Source: Motacilla alba alba
Taxonomy: Eukaryota > Chordata > Aves > Passeriformes > Motacillidae
DNA: 64,000 nucleotides
Direction of reading: 5' to 3'
Assembly: GCF_015832195.1 (NCBI RefSeq)
Contig: NC_052032.1
Coordinates: 7,384,618 to 7,448,617, forward strand
Under the pieces are notes generated by a model. The model did no database searches and was not told the origin of the DNA. It saw only the letters and a list, made by a program, of their open reading frames with translations. The stretch's first letter is position 1. Every line of letters begins with the position of its first letter. Positions 45,734-58,978 of the stretch are shown here, piece after piece. A program made the position numbers and the translations under genes.

Positions 45734-48700
45734 CTGCCTTGGGAGTGCCTGGAGCCACAAGAAAGGCTCTGCTGATCCCACGGGATGGTCGGGATGGAAA
45801 TTGAGAGCAGAGAGAAGGCTGAAAGTGCAGGGAAGAGATCCCATTTCACTGGAGAGAGGGAAAGTGCAAGAGGCAGAGCCTGTACCTCCGGGAGAACCAC
45901 GGCTACAGAGTAAAAGCTGCACGAGGAGCAAATTCTCACATTGCCCTCAAGCTTCAGACAGAGAAGCTGGTGCTGAAGGATGGGAGGAAGAGCAAAGAAG
46001 CAGAGAAATACTCCAGGAGGTCACCTTGAAAATCACATTCTTAGCTAGGGACAGGTTCTAATGCCACCAAAATCAGATGGATGGATGGATGTGCACCAGC
46101 TGGGGATGTGGCACAGGGTGTTGTACCTTATTTTCTCACAAGCACAGACCCAGAAAGGCCACTTAGAAAAATACATTGAAAATAGATCGACTGAACAATT
46201 ACTGGAAACATCAGCTCCTTCTGCCTCGCAGTACGCAGAGAATTAGCACAGCTTCAATTGCTCCAGTAAGTCTCCCAGGGCAGCAGTGAGAGCTGGCCAG
46301 GCCACTCCAGCCCCTTCAGTGAGCACACGTGGGGTGACCAGCACAGACCCGCTGGTGTGGCCACACATGGGCGAGGCACAGATGTTTGGTGAGCACCAGG
46401 CATCCCAAAACCTGCGGCCAGCCTGTCCCAGAGGTGACAGAGTTCAGGCAATAATGACAAGCCCTCGGCCAGCCTGAGCCCCAAGACAGGCTGTAGCCCA
46501 GGAGCGGCGTCAGATGCTGGCTGAGGCTCCAGAGGTCTGTGCTCTACTTCAGCAACTCTCGTCTGCATCAACACCAGCCTGCTACCTGCTTATTTGTAGC
46601 AACCTTGGTATTACTGGCCTGGCACTCCCAGGGCTGTGTTTCTCATGTTTATTCACTGTGGGAACACAGGCACAGGTGGAGACTCTGGATGTTTTAGCAC
46701 CAGTGACCCAAACAGCAGCAACTGGGGACCCTTTGCCCCGTTCCTTTCAAACCAGTGTAAGGGCTCAGCCCTCACACCAACTCTTCCCTCTCTGAAGGGC
46801 TGGAAACAGGGATTGCCACCACCCCAGAAGCTCCTGGGACAGCATCAGCCAGAGGCACAAAGCAGTGTGTTTGTTCATGGCCGCGTGGATTCAGAGCTGG
46901 ACGCAAACAAATGGTGTGGGATGGGCTCAGCCCTCAGCCTTGCCAGGGCAATTCCCAGAAATCCCAAGACTTCACAGAGTGCTCCTAAATCTCTGCCCTT
47001 ACAGATGAGAATTAAACCTGGGGGTCTTTTCCACAGTTTCTCGTTATCTCCAAAGGAACCAAGCGATGATTTGCCTGAGGGAAAAGGAGAGTTTGGCCAA
47101 GAGCAGGGATGGAGGGATTTGTTGTTTTTGACTGCAGCCGTGGTCAGGAAATGGTCCTAGAGCTCATTTTCAGCTCCTCCCTCTTGATAACATCTACCAT
47201 ATGCACGCAGTGGAAAAGAAACAGCCTTTGATACAGACACGGCAGACTTTTGATTCACCACGGGGCCGTTGGCAGCTGTCACTTCAGCCCGGGATTGACA
47301 CCAGCATCAGCTCCCTGGCCCTGCTTGACTCCCAGTTAAAGCCTTTCCAGCCCCGACGGGGGAAGTAACACCATTCCCACCCAGTTCTGCAGGGATTAAT
47401 TGGCTATTTCTGCAGCGCTCCAAGGTGATACCGGTGCTGCGGACAGGAACAATGAAGCGGAAATTAGCAGCTCATTACTGCTGGTCTGAAAGTTTTCATT
47501 GTGCCACAGGACAACGTTTCACCCAGGATGCCCGGGTTGCAGGCAGCTAAAACTCTTAAAACTCCGCCGAATGAGGTCTCAAATGCGGCAGGGAATAAGC
47601 GTGTGCCACAGCAAACCCAGGAACGAATCATTAGTTCCCATCTCCAGCTCCTCTGAGCCTGGCTCTAAGGTCAAACCAAGCTTTTATCTTCTCCTGTATT
47701 TCAGTATGCTGAGGGAAAAAAAATAATAATATTAAAGGAATAAATTAGCATGTGAAATGTAATTTAACTAATTAGCTCACTGGAGTGGAAAATATTTGCT
47801 AACCACTTTGAAGTCAGACCGACTGCACTTATTAGGACATCAGAGAGGAGAAAGGAAGGAGGCGAAGATGGGGAGACCGCCAGGACAGGCTGTGGAGACT
47901 GCAGGCAGGACAAGGGGATTTTCCCCTGATCGCTTCTCACTCCGCAGTGCTGGGAGAGCCCCGGCCGTGCTGCTCTCCCCTGACCCTGCAGCAAGGGGGG
48001 CTTTCCCAGCGCTTTCCATCGTGACACAACGTTGTGAGCGCTGCATGGCATCAGCCCGGCGTGCCCTGGGGTGCCCAGCCAGGGGTGGAGCGGCCCAGCA
48101 GGCAGGAGGGATGCGCTGGGAGTGGGCAGCAGCATCCCCCCCACGGGACATCGCTCACTGCTCCCTGCCAAGGAGGGGATTCGCCAATGGAGCTGACAAA
48201 CAGCGAGCCATAAAGCTCCATCTTGTCAGGGAGCTGCCTGGGATGCCACAAAAAGCCGTTATATCACTTGCAACAGCCTGCTCATTGATTTCCCCACCTT
48301 CCACACATAGAGACTGTTGCTCTTTTATTAGCAGAGCTTTGGAAATCCCTCCCCATCGTAGCAAAAGAGGCAGTCTGGGCAATTTCGCAACTGCTGTGGC
48401 TGAATTATGAAAGGGGGGATTGCCAGCCCCGCTGAAAGCGATCAAGGGAGGCAGAAATGAGAGCCTCCCCTGCCTGATCCACAGCACCACACTGGGGGTA
48501 ACCTGGGGGGGATGCTCACCCCCACCCACCCACTGAGCGTGGGCATGAGCACCTGCCTGGTGCTGAAATGTCCCCCAAAGGAGACCCAGTCCATTGCTGG
48601 GGGAGAGCAGTTTCCCTGAAAAACAGGAATACGAGATGAGAACCCAACAGAGTTACTGCCCTGGGAGAAGAGACTTGACCCAGATGTTCCAGTTTTTGTG

Positions 48701-50560
48701 AGGTGTCCCCAGCCTGGGCTTTGCCTTGCTCCTTTTTGAAGTCAAAGCTTTGCTCGCTGGGAATCCAGCCTGGAAAAGGTCAGTGGTGTGTTCAGTGGAT
48801 GGCTTTGCAGCAGGAGGAAAGCCTGGTTTTGAAGCCAGGCCCTCCCACAGGGATGGCCCAGATGTGAGTGACACAGACAGAATCCTGCAGAAGAGCCCCA
48901 GCTAATGCAGCCCCTAAACTTCTCCCAACCTGCCTGTGTCATCTCCAAAAAGAAAGGAAATTAACGAGCCTGAAATAGAAATCAAAGCCCTGAAATAGAG
49001 GGGGAAATGCCAACACTGCTCCCTCCACGCTGCCCACGCAGCCCGGGAAGCGACGGCAGGAGATGAGCAGGGACCTGCAGGTGGGTGTGAGACTCCAAAC
49101 CCTGCCTGGCTGGGGAATGCTTCAGCTCTGAAAGAGGAGGTTCTCCATCACCCCACAGACAAAAGCACCACTCAGGGTTTCCCTGCTGGGGAAATTCCCA
49201 GTCTGTGTTCTGCAGCAGACGGAGATTCCAGCGATGGGACCTGCTGTGGTCCTGATTTCCAGGAATGGGAATTGAGCCTCAGAGCAGGGGGACACGAGCA
49301 TGGAGAGGCAGAGCAGCCCCTGCTCCACCTCCTGCTCACGGGGGCTGCCAGACACTGCTCACCCCCAGGGGTTTCATCCCGCTCTGCCCAGTGCAGGAGA
49401 GGGCAGGGGGTGAACGCACCAGTGAGCAAGGCTGGGAAATGAGAAAATGGGGATGCTGGAGACCCAGTGTGACCCCCCTGGCAGCTGGGGTTTCCCCAGG
49501 GAAGCCCTAACCTCTCCTGTCCTGCACTAATGTCCCAGCCATGACCTGAGCTCTGGGGACACCCTGATGTGCCAGTTACCAACCAGAGCCTGGCTGTCAC
49601 CCAGCAGCCTCCAGAGGGCTCGTAGGAATTGTTAAAAACCCAACCAAGCAAATGAGAAAAAAGCCCAGTACTAAAATACTGCACAGCCTCCTTAACAGAT
49701 ATTTCCCTTTTCTGCTGAAAACCAGGAACAGGATGAGCAAGCAGAGGTCCCTGAGTGACCCAGGCCAGGGCATTCCCCGTGCCGGGTCCCAGCTGATGCC
49801 CAGCACAGGGAGGGAAGCAGGGAAGCCTCCACCTGTGTCAGGCAAACCCTGAGGATCCCCCTTCGCTGCAGCAGGGGCCGCAGGGAAGCCCAGCACTGCT
49901 GAGCAGGAATGGGGATGGCCTGCCCTAAACCTGGAGAAATCTGCTGCTTAGGAATCGAGCCGAAGGAGAATAAAGCACCCAGGCACCGCTTCAGCCGCTT
50001 CATCCCCCGCTCCAGCCACCTCCCACCCTCCCTCCTTCCCAGGAATGCTGCAGGAGGCACCTGCCCACCCCCGGCACACCCCAGCAGCTCCGCAGTGGCC
50101 GTCACAGGTATCCTCATTATCCTCATTAGTGCAGCAACGCTGCCGATCCTGGCAAAGCCCCCCGGGCTGTTTCTAAAAATAGGAGGCTCCCTGCAGGTCC
50201 CCTGTGCCTGCAGGGACACTCGGGATGCTGGGCTGGGGCTCCCCAGCCCTGCCGGGATCCAGCACACCGCCCTGCAGGAAAGCGCTCCCTCCTCCCGGGG
50301 AGCTGGGCTCGTTTTTGTGCTCTCCTTTCACCTCTTTAAACACACAGACAATGCTGAAGAGAAGGTAGCGGTGCTTGTGACAGAAAATCCAGATTTAAGG
50401 CTCCTGCAGTGACACTACACGCCCTGAGCACATCCAGCAAGAGATGGGCTTTCCCTGCTCCAAAAATCAAAGCCAGTTTGGCCTCAAATTTTAACAGCAT
50501 CCGGATCACACCCAAAACCCTTACACAGGTGGGACAACGACCACTCACCACCCACCAGCC
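45734..50560. other. RALGDS intron 1, distal part
   Basis: No exon recognised. A short (ATGG)n patch lies near 46076-46090, and an AT-rich island with homeodomain-like sites at about 47690-47830. Confidence 0.5.
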
Positions 50561-51218
50561 CTAAGAAGCATCGCCCCTGATTTTGGGTTCCCCAGTATCT
50601 TTATCCCAGGGTCCCTCCGGCACAGTCAGCTCGGGGTGTGTTTCTGCAGGGGGCAGAGTGAAGGTGGCAAGAGGAGCCCTCAGCAGGAATCCCCTGACCC
50701 ACATTGGGAAAGCTCTGCCTCCCTCAATGCTGCAATCCACGCCAATTTTTGCGTGGTGAACCAAACCCCGCAGCTGCAGCAGAGCGGGGAGGGCAGGACC
50801 CGAGCCCAGGATGGCGACGGTGCCACCAGGCAGGGCAGCCACCAAGGAGCGTGGAGAGCTGCCTCCCAAGGCTTCACAAGCCCAGCCTCTCCAGGCCAGC
50901 AGAGCCAGGACGCGCACAGCGAACACTCCCTTTCGCACCGAGCCTCGGCACGGCTCTCGCTCCACGCAGCCGGGCTTCTCCTCCCTCCCAAAGCCCTCCT
51001 TTCGTTTTGGTGCCCTGCGTTTGGCAAGCGCCACAGCCTGCCTCGGGACACAGCGCTTCAGAGAGGAAACGCTCGCATCTGGAGGCGGTGCCAGCTCCTG
51101 GCATCGTCAACTTCGCCACAAGTTCACCACCCCGGGCCGGTGCCGGGGTGGGGTCACAGCACCTCCCTGCCCCTCGCACCCCCCCGTGTCCCCGGGCCGG
51201 CCCCAGCCCTCTACTCAC

Positions 51219-51341
51219 ATCGTCATCCTGCACGCTCAGGGGGATATCCAACATGCACATCTGCACGGGCTGCACCAGAGCCTTCTGCACGTTGAACAAA
51301 GGTTTAGCCTCCATCTTCCCGGGGATGGAGGGGCTGCTCAT
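51219..51341 (-). CDS. RALGDS: RALGDS alternative distal first coding exon (41 codons)
   Basis: Met at 51339-51341 in a good Kozak context (A at -3), 41 codons, then donor GTGAGT. It ends on a full codon (VQDDD), so it joins exon 2 (SSTQE) in phase 0 and would give a 792-residue protein. The peptide begins MSSPSIPGKMEAKPLFNVQK and contains ALVQPVQMCMLDIPLS. I do not recognise it from mammalian RALGDS. Support comes from the coding-like frame, the splice donor, the phase and the adjacent CpG-rich block; no transcript evidence is available here. The intron to exon 2 would be about 39.5 kb as assembled, less if the gap duplication is false. Confidence 0.75.
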
Positions 51342-51760
51342 CCTCCTCCCTCTCCTCCGCCGCTCCTCCGCCAGGAGCAGGTCCAGCCCAGGCGGCGAAA
51401 CCGATCGGAGATCTCTCTCCTTCTCTCTCTTTCCCCCCGTCCAATTTTGTCAGCACATCTTGCCAGCCAACAGCTGCTGTTGTGCCGCTCCTACGAGCTC
51501 TTATTTCCTCCCTCGCGAATCAAAGAGCGGCGAGGAGCCGCACCGGGAGCTGGGCGTGCGCGGGTGAGCAGCGCGCCCGTGTGCGAGCCTGGGCGAGCGG
51601 CCCCGGCCAGCCTGCCCCTGCTCCCGGCCTGCCCCCAGCTTCTCCTTTCTCTCGGGGGGGAGCTCGGCGCCGGCTCCCGGCTCTGCTCGGCCCCGCCGGG
51701 AGCTCCCCAGCCTCATCGACATGCGTGGCACTCGCCGAGCCCGCGCATTGTCTCGGAGAC
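51340..51760 (-). promoter_or_regulatory. RALGDS: CpG-rich promoter-like block for distal RALGDS exon
   Basis: Rich in CG dinucleotides and GC boxes, just 5' of the distal start codon on the minus strand. No clear TATA box. Confidence 0.6.
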
Positions 51761-54700
51761 GCACAACAGGTCCTGCCTGCTGTTGGGTTGTGATTGCGAT
51801 CAAACCGCGTCTGCGGCGCTTCCAGCAGTTCCCTCTGGCTGTTGTGACAGGCAAACAGGCAGAGCTGGAAGGATGAGAGGGTGTGAAACGGAGGGGGAAT
51901 GAATGGTCGGAGCTGGAGCCTCCCCCTTTCTTCTCCCATCCCTGTTTTCCATTGTCAGAGGCAGTTTCAGCTCAACGCCTTCCTGTGCTCCAAGGACCAC
52001 AGTGAGGCTTAAATAATTCACATGCACAGAGTGCTCGGGAACCGTGCTGGGAATGCGGCAGGGCACTGGGAGACCATCAGTGCTGCTGGTCACTTCGTTT
52101 GTAGGACAATTGCGCGTGGAAGGTTTTGCCCAGGTGAGCACTCCCGGCCGCCTTTCCCACCAGAGAACCTGCCAGTCCAAACTGGAGCTCTGCTGAAGGA
52201 AGCACAGCACAGAATCGGGTGTGGAAATCACCTTCCCATGGAACTTTCACCGCCATCAGCAGTGGAGTGGGAGTCTCAACATGGGGCAACTCGTGTTATC
52301 ACCTGCAGACACAGATCACACGGATGTTACTGCTCTCACCAACAGGAGGGCACCTGGGCCAAGCCCATGAGCCACCCCCTCGCCCTCAGCAGCTGCAGAG
52401 GCCCGGCTCAGTGGCAGGGGTGGCACCCAGGCTGTCTGTTCCCAGCGAGGGCAGCAGGACAGGAGCAGTTTGGTGGGTTCATCGATTCACACCCAACCAG
52501 GGGAGACACCGGGGCCGCCTACACACCCAACAGAGGGACCAGGGTGAAACGCCAGTGAAAATCCCAGAGGAGCAGGAGTTGATGTCCTCACACTGCCCTT
52601 CTTGCTGGGCCCAGCAGGGATGACGTAAATAGGATGAGCAGACCCTGCTCTTTTTGGGCGCTTTGGGGTTGATTTGCGGGTCTCACTTTGAGGAGCCTCT
52701 TGCAGGGCAAAGGTCTGGGATTGTGCAGCCTTTTCCCAGCTTTCCCAAACGGAGCGCTGCCCGAGGCCACAAACGCGGCTCGCAGCACGCCCGGGTGTCG
52801 GAGCAGAGCCCAGGAGCCCCGCTGAGCCAGGCATTCCTGCGGCGTTAGGTAAGCCGGGCTTGGCAGAGCCTCGCTCAGCGCTAAGCCAGCGCCGGGCTGA
52901 CTCATCCGAGCAGGAGCCAGAGCCAAGAGCTGGGGTTAGAGGGGTCTCACACACACACACACACACACACACGGACCCTCCGTGCCCCTTCCCAGCTGGG
53001 TGTGGGACTGGAGCGGGATCTGGCCCCTCATTCCTGGGGGAAATGCAGGGATGAGGAAACCAGCCCTTACGTGCTGCAGGAATAGGAGCTAATGGGCAAG
53101 CCTGGAACAACACCAAGTAGGGATAAACCCACCATAAATTAAGTTTAAACTGGAAATTAGGCAGATTTTACATCCACCAAATGGCTGAGATGAGCAGCAG
53201 CGGGGACGAGAAGGCAGCACTGCAGCAGCCCCAGGAATGGATTTGCAGGGGAGGAGAGAGGGGAGATCACGGCTGGAGGATGTGCACGAGGCAAAATTTC
53301 CAGGGCCATGCCCCAGCTGCTGACTGAGAGAATTCTGGCAACTCTTTTCAGGGCAGAGAGGCAGTGCCCCAGCCCTGGAAACTCCCTGGCACAGGCAGTC
53401 TCCGTCCTGCTCCTTCATGATTCCTTGGTGACTCAGTGCAAGGTGCATTCCCACGGAGGACTGTCCCACATTTCACCAGCACCAAACCCTGCCCTCAGCA
53501 CAGGCAGTGCCCACAGCTCTGCTTCCAGGAAAGGTGATTCAAACCTGTGCTTCAGCCCCAGCTCAGGTTACTCACCTCCCTGCAACAACTGGTCAGCAGA
53601 GCTTGGCTTTCCAGCAACAATTCTCCAGTAACGAGCAGGGCTTGGTCAGCTGAGGTTGCAGCTTCCAAACATCCTGAGAAGGACATGGGTTTCACACTCA
53701 AGTGCCAGAGTCTCCAAGGGCTGCCATTCCCAGGAACTCATCATCCTGTTCAGCAGCTGATCTGCACCATGGGAGCAGGAATCTCTGCAGAGGTGGTGTG
53801 GAGGTGCAGGAGTCCCGTCACCTGCTGGCTCCCTGGTTTCTAGGGCTTCCCTGGACTTCCAGGGCTAGGGACAGATTCAGAGGTTGTCACACACCTCTGC
53901 CAGGGCTCAGTCTGCTCTGCTGGCCCCCACAGCCCAGTGACCTCCCAGCTGGCAGCCATAGAGATGCCAAAAGGGCCAATCCTTCTGGAAAAGTCACAAA
54001 CCACACAGACAGGCTGTGAAGGAAAGTAAAATTCCAAGTGCAGAGTCCCAGGAGGGACACCAGGCAAAGGAGCAGCAGCAGAGTCTGGAGAAAAGAAGAG
54101 ATACTGCAGAGATCCATTTCAAACCAACAGGAGCGGGACACGGTGGATTGCTGGGACATGGGAGCTGCTGTGCAGGGAATGCTTCAGTCAAAGGTGACCA
54201 GCCAGATGTTGTGGGCATTCACACAGCCCCAGAGATGGTGTGGAGCCTTCCCGTCCTCGCTGGGGCCAGCTCATGCATGCCCACCCGCCAGTGTCCCCAG
54301 GCCCCGGGGAACAGAACAGCCCTCAGTGAGGCAGCAGAGTGGCTCTGAACCCTTCCCACCCGGAGATCCGCAGCAGAAACACAACCCAAAACCCCAGCGT
54401 GAAACCAGCCCAGACAGGGTGATCCCACGCAGATGTTTGAACGACAGCTTCATCCTCCTGCTCCCCCAGTCTGGCTGACGTGAGTGCAAACCGTGCTGGG
54501 ATCCCGATCTGCCTGCACCAAACCTTCCCTGCGCAGGGAACACAGAGCAGCCATCCCCTCTGGCACAGGACTGAGGTGCTGCTGGAGCCCCACAGCAGCA
54601 CAGGCCTGCCCTGCCAGGGTGAAGGGGAACTCTCCTCCTGGTGTTGCCTCTGGAGGACAGGGAAGCCCCAGCCCAGGCTCTGATGTTTCCCTGTTTCATT

Positions 54701-56055
54701 TCGCTCTGGAGCTGTATTGTGGCAGCTCCAGCTGAGCACATAAAGCCCATCACAGGAGCTCAGTGCTTAGCAACCATGACTGGGAAAATACTGTTTTCCA
54801 GTAAGAGCCTTGGCAGGAAGAGAGCAACTGCAGGGCAAATTCATTGCGATTCCCATGCTGGGTGCATCCTGCTCCCAACTGCTCCACTGCTGCCCCAGGG
54901 AGAGAATGGCTCCTGCACTGGGACACGCAGCTGTTCCTTAAGGTCCCAACAGCCTCTGCCACCCTGCAAAAACATCATTTTGAGCACGCCACGGCTGAAC
55001 CTCTGCACAGGTGAGTGCAGCTTTCAGGGACAAACTCAGGCACAGGGGGATCTTAGCACCCAGCACTGCTGAGCGTTTGGGGTGCTCCAAAAACCAGTGG
55101 CCAACCTCTGCCATGAAGCTGGGCATTCCTGACACCCAGTGACTCACAAAGGGAGACCGGCTCCAATGCTTGATGTCAAGCATCAAAGACATCCACAAAA
55201 TGAAAGAAATTCCCCAGGAGTAACAATGCTGAGTTTGTTTTTCAAAGGAAATTGCAGCTCCGTGCCCAAACATCACAGCATCCTGCACCAGAGTGTGGTA
55301 CTTGAGAGAAATGACACAAAACCTGCAGGTTTATTGTCACCGTGTGAGGCTGATAGAAAGGCAAAGGGGGAAGGAAAGTGCCACGACAAGTAAATGGTAA
55401 ATGGAAAATCCCAACAGCTCTTCCCTTTTGACATTTCTCAGTAATAGAAAGAGGAAATCTGGTTTCAAAACCACAGAAATCCCAACCAGACAGCATTTCT
55501 CTGGAGAAATGTGGTGTTTGCAGAAAGCCTGTGGGTAGGTTTAGAGAGGCAGACATGGAGATGGAGCCTGGTGGGACTTCCAGGAGACCATGTGCAGGTA
55601 GGATACCTATTTCCCAATGAAAATCAAAATCACCTTGACATCCAAGAGGGATTTCTAATGGGATATACCCACAACCTGTCTTCTCCCAAACTAACTGTGG
55701 GAATAAACCCCTTTGATTTGAATCTGCACCCTTGTTTTTAGGCTTTTGTTTTTTGGAGAAGCCACTGTCATTTCCTCAAAGCCCCTCCTGAGAGCAGGCC
55801 CAGCCCGTGCTGCACCTCACGCCTCTGGAAAGCCTGTCTGGCATTCAGCATCCTGAATAAATTCCCATGCTCCCCAGAATAGATACATATGCAAAATTAA
55901 TTCCCAATCAAGCCCGTGTGAAGCATGAGACGGCCTTTTAATAGGTGCAGAGCAGCAATTACCAGCGTGGAGTGAAAGCCAACAAGCATTAAAGGAGGGG
56001 TGGGGGGAAAACCAATTAAGTTTCCTTGGGATTCCTCCACACATTTGCCACACAC
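51761..56055. other. Upstream intergenic region, no gene recognised
   Basis: Apart from a (CA)n microsatellite at 52948-52972, I see no exon, element or RNA gene. Confidence 0.55.
52948..52972. repeat. (CA)12 microsatellite
   Basis: Perfect dinucleotide run. Confidence 0.95.
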
Positions 56056-56059
56056 TTGA

Positions 56060-56650
56060 GGGATTTCCATTTCCACGCTGCCCCGGGGGCTGAGAGTGCA
56101 CCCCGGGAGCCAGCGTGTCCCCGTGGGGAGGGGGACACATGCCGGGATGCAGCTGAGCCCGGCCGGTCTCCATGGAGACTGTCACCGCGGCAACGGGGAC
56201 CTGCCGTGCTCCCGGGAGGATGCGCGGGGACCGGGACACGGCTCCCGGCTGGGAGAGGGAGCAGCGGGAACCTACACGACACCTCTCTGCTTCCCTGAAC
56301 GCCGGGGGAAAGGGATTTGCCGCCTGCCGTGCGGCAGCCTCGGCCCCGGCGGAGCTCGGCGCCAGGGGATGCCGACAGTGAACCTGTGCCGGTGGGCACG
56401 GGGGGCGCGGGGAGGGAGCCGTGCTCGGGGCTGTCATGGCAACAGCTCCCGGGGATTCCGCAGGCAGAGATCAGCGTGGGAACAGCCCTGCAGCAGCCCC
56501 CGGGTGGGCTGAGCTGCTCTAGGAGGGGATTCCTGCCCTTCCACCACGGCGCAGCCGTGCCAGGAGGGCTCACGCCCTTGTCCCTGGGCAGATCCCCACT
56601 CCCTCCCGCCCCTCGTTCCGCCCCGGTGCGGGAGGGAAGGAGGAGGACAG
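56060..56650. promoter_or_regulatory. GC-rich block with RFX/X-box-like sites
   Basis: Contains the palindrome GTCTCCATGGAGAC (56166-56179), the full X-box GTCACCGCGGCAAC (56181-56194), which fits GTNRCC-N(0-3)-RGYAAC, and a half-match GTTGCCATGACA on the minus strand near 56431-56443. A candidate distal element or promoter. Confidence 0.4.
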
Positions 56651-58541
56651 GACCGCACAGCTCCTTGCTGCTCCCATCCTGCATCCCGGCTCTCCCCAGA
56701 ATGGTTTCCCACCACACTGAGCCCTTTCAATGACACCTCCGCGGTGTCCCCACCCCACGTGCAGCGCACGGGGAGACCCGGGCGTGGCTCTGCTGCCGGG
56801 AAATCTCTGGCACAGGGCCCACACCTGCTGGGTGCTTGCATTGCTGGGCTGTCTGTGCTCCTGCAGGGCTGCCCCACCTGCCAGGCTGGGCACACACCTC
56901 AGCCTCTGGAGCTGGCACTGCAGGGCGACGGCACAAACTGCCACATGTCCCCTGCAGCTCCAAACCGAAGGAAAACCTCATCATTTCCCCAAACACCTGC
57001 CTGCCAGGGGAGCCTGCAGCACAGGCACACTGGGGACAAGAAGAAGCTCCCAAACGCCAGCACATCCTGTCCCTCTAGGGCCAGCTCTGGACAACGACCT
57101 TGCAGGGACCAGGTGGGCACAGCACAGGTGGCAGCAAGGCTCAGCTGTGCCCATGCCAGCCCGGCAGCAGGACCAGCTGCTTCCACTGCAAATACCTGTG
57201 CTGGAGAACGGAACGATGCCAGGGGAACGGAGAGCTGAGGGTATCAGCGGGCCACAACAACCCCCACTGTCACCCACGGTGATTTTTCCACAGGGACTCA
57301 TCCCACCTGCCAGCAGGCCAGAGCAGCAGCTGTCTGTGGCAGGGGCAGGCTGGCAGCAAGGCCAGGGCACCTCTGTGGGCACATGCCTGCGGGCAATCAC
57401 AGCTGGTGCCCAGCTCTGTCCGCAGGGCTTGCCAGACGTGGGGCATCCACTGATTCACCCACTTGGCCGCGCCCCCAGCGCTGGGCAGGGCTGTTCCCTT
57501 CAGCACATTTTCCAGGGCTTAGCTGGAGCTTAAACAAACCCGAAGGAGGAGTTGCAGCCTCCCCAGCGCTGGAGCTTGCTCTCAGGGTGCTAACACAGCC
57601 CAGCTCCTCCCGTCGCCCATGGCCAGGAGGTTATCTGCAGCTCCACACCGCTGCAGAGAGACAGAGATAAGAGGCAGCGTGCAGCTCTCCAGCCCTGCAC
57701 CCTGGGCCAAGGGCTCTCCCAGCCCTCCCTCTTCACCCTGTCCTGCATCCTGCAGGGTTAGAGAAGCCTCCACCGCGGGCAGTGCCCTCTCTGGCAGCCG
57801 AGGGGGTGGGAAAGGCTTTTTGCACGGCCGGATTCCAGAAGCAGGCTGGTTCCTCTGGAGTTTCCCTGCTGCTCCCCACCCTCCCGCTGTGACAGCGAAA
57901 GGTTCCACGGCTTTCCTGGCTGCAAGGGGAGCCGGTGCCTTGCGCTGAGCTCTCCCCGCTGGGTCAGACGCTGAGAGAGGCATTCCAGCCTGGAATCCCC
58001 GGCGGGAGGGCAGGGACCAGGCAGGGTGGGACGGAGCAGAGCCCGAGGCTGTCAGCTCTGCTTCGGACAGCCCAGAGAGCACAAAGCTGTCCCCTGGCCT
58101 CCCGGGGGCTGTGGCCAGACCAGTCCGTGCCCCTGGGCAGTGAAACGTGCAGCCCACCGGGGAGGGGCTGGGAGCCCGCTGCGTGTTGGGGACAGCAGCT
58201 GGGAGCTCCCTTTGCACCACACAGGTTCATGAGCCCACCCTGCCCAGCTGCTGCTGTTTGCTGACAGCAGAGAGGAGGGCAAAGCCCCCCGGGCATTGCA
58301 GAGCAGCCCCTGCTCTCAGGTTTTGGGTCAAGCCACCCTTTTTGACTGGAGAAAGGGAAAATTCCTGGGTTCCAGGAATTCCTGTGCACCAGCCCAGCAG
58401 CAGACACGGGAGCTGGGGAACATCCAGCGCCGTGGGACAGCCAGGGGCTGCATCAGTATCCTGAGTGCTTGTGGGATCCCTGGCACTGCCCCAGCTGGGT
58501 CCTTGCAGCTGGCACGAGTGCACTGAGAGCAGCCTCTGCAT
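56651..58541. other. Intergenic, no gene recognised
   Basis: GC-rich sequence with many chance open frames. None has an identifiable family, start context or splice pattern that I could defend. Confidence 0.5.
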
Positions 58542-58935
58542 TTCAGAGCATTACAGACTATCCCAAACTGGATGGGACCCACAAGGATCATCAAATCAAA
58601 CTCCTGGCCCTGCCCAGGATACCCCAAAAACCCCACCCTATGCCTGGGAGCATTGTGCAGACACTCCTGGAGCTCTGGGGCCGTGCCCATTCCCTGGGGA
58701 GCCTGGGCAGTGCCCAGCACCCTCTGGGGGAAGAACCTTCCCCTGATAGGCAACCTAAATCTTCTCAACCCAGCTCCAGCCATTCCCTCAGGAGCTGTTG
58801 AGGTCACCAGAGATCAGAGCTGTCCCTCGTGAGGAAAGAGCAGAAATCAGTGTCTCCTTTTCTCCAGCCAAAAAGCCAAGTGCCCTCAGCCACTCTTCAG
58901 ACGGCCCCACTGGAGCCTTCACCCTTTGGAAAATG
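58542..58935 (-). mobile_element. CR1 LINE fragment (-)
   Basis: Antisense CR1: GATGGGACCCACAAGGATCA, TCAAACTCCTGGCCCTGCCC, GGGAAGAACCTTCCCCTGAT and GGTCACCAGAGATCAGAGC. A different subfamily from the two intronic copies. Non-coding. Confidence 0.85.
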
Positions 58936-58948
58936 CTCTCTCTGCACA

Positions 58949-58978
58949 GGTATCTGCACAGGTATCTCCACAGGCTCT
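58949..58978. repeat. Short tandem repeat at CR1 edge
   Basis: Two and a half copies of about 12 bp, ACAGGTATCTGC. Confidence 0.7.

Noticed and set aside
44848..46061. Open frames of 290-390 codons on both strands with repeats such as CAGIWLCRDL or TARSLHSQIP
   Set aside because: They are translations of the 16-bp minisatellite in several frames at once. No start context, domain or splice logic.
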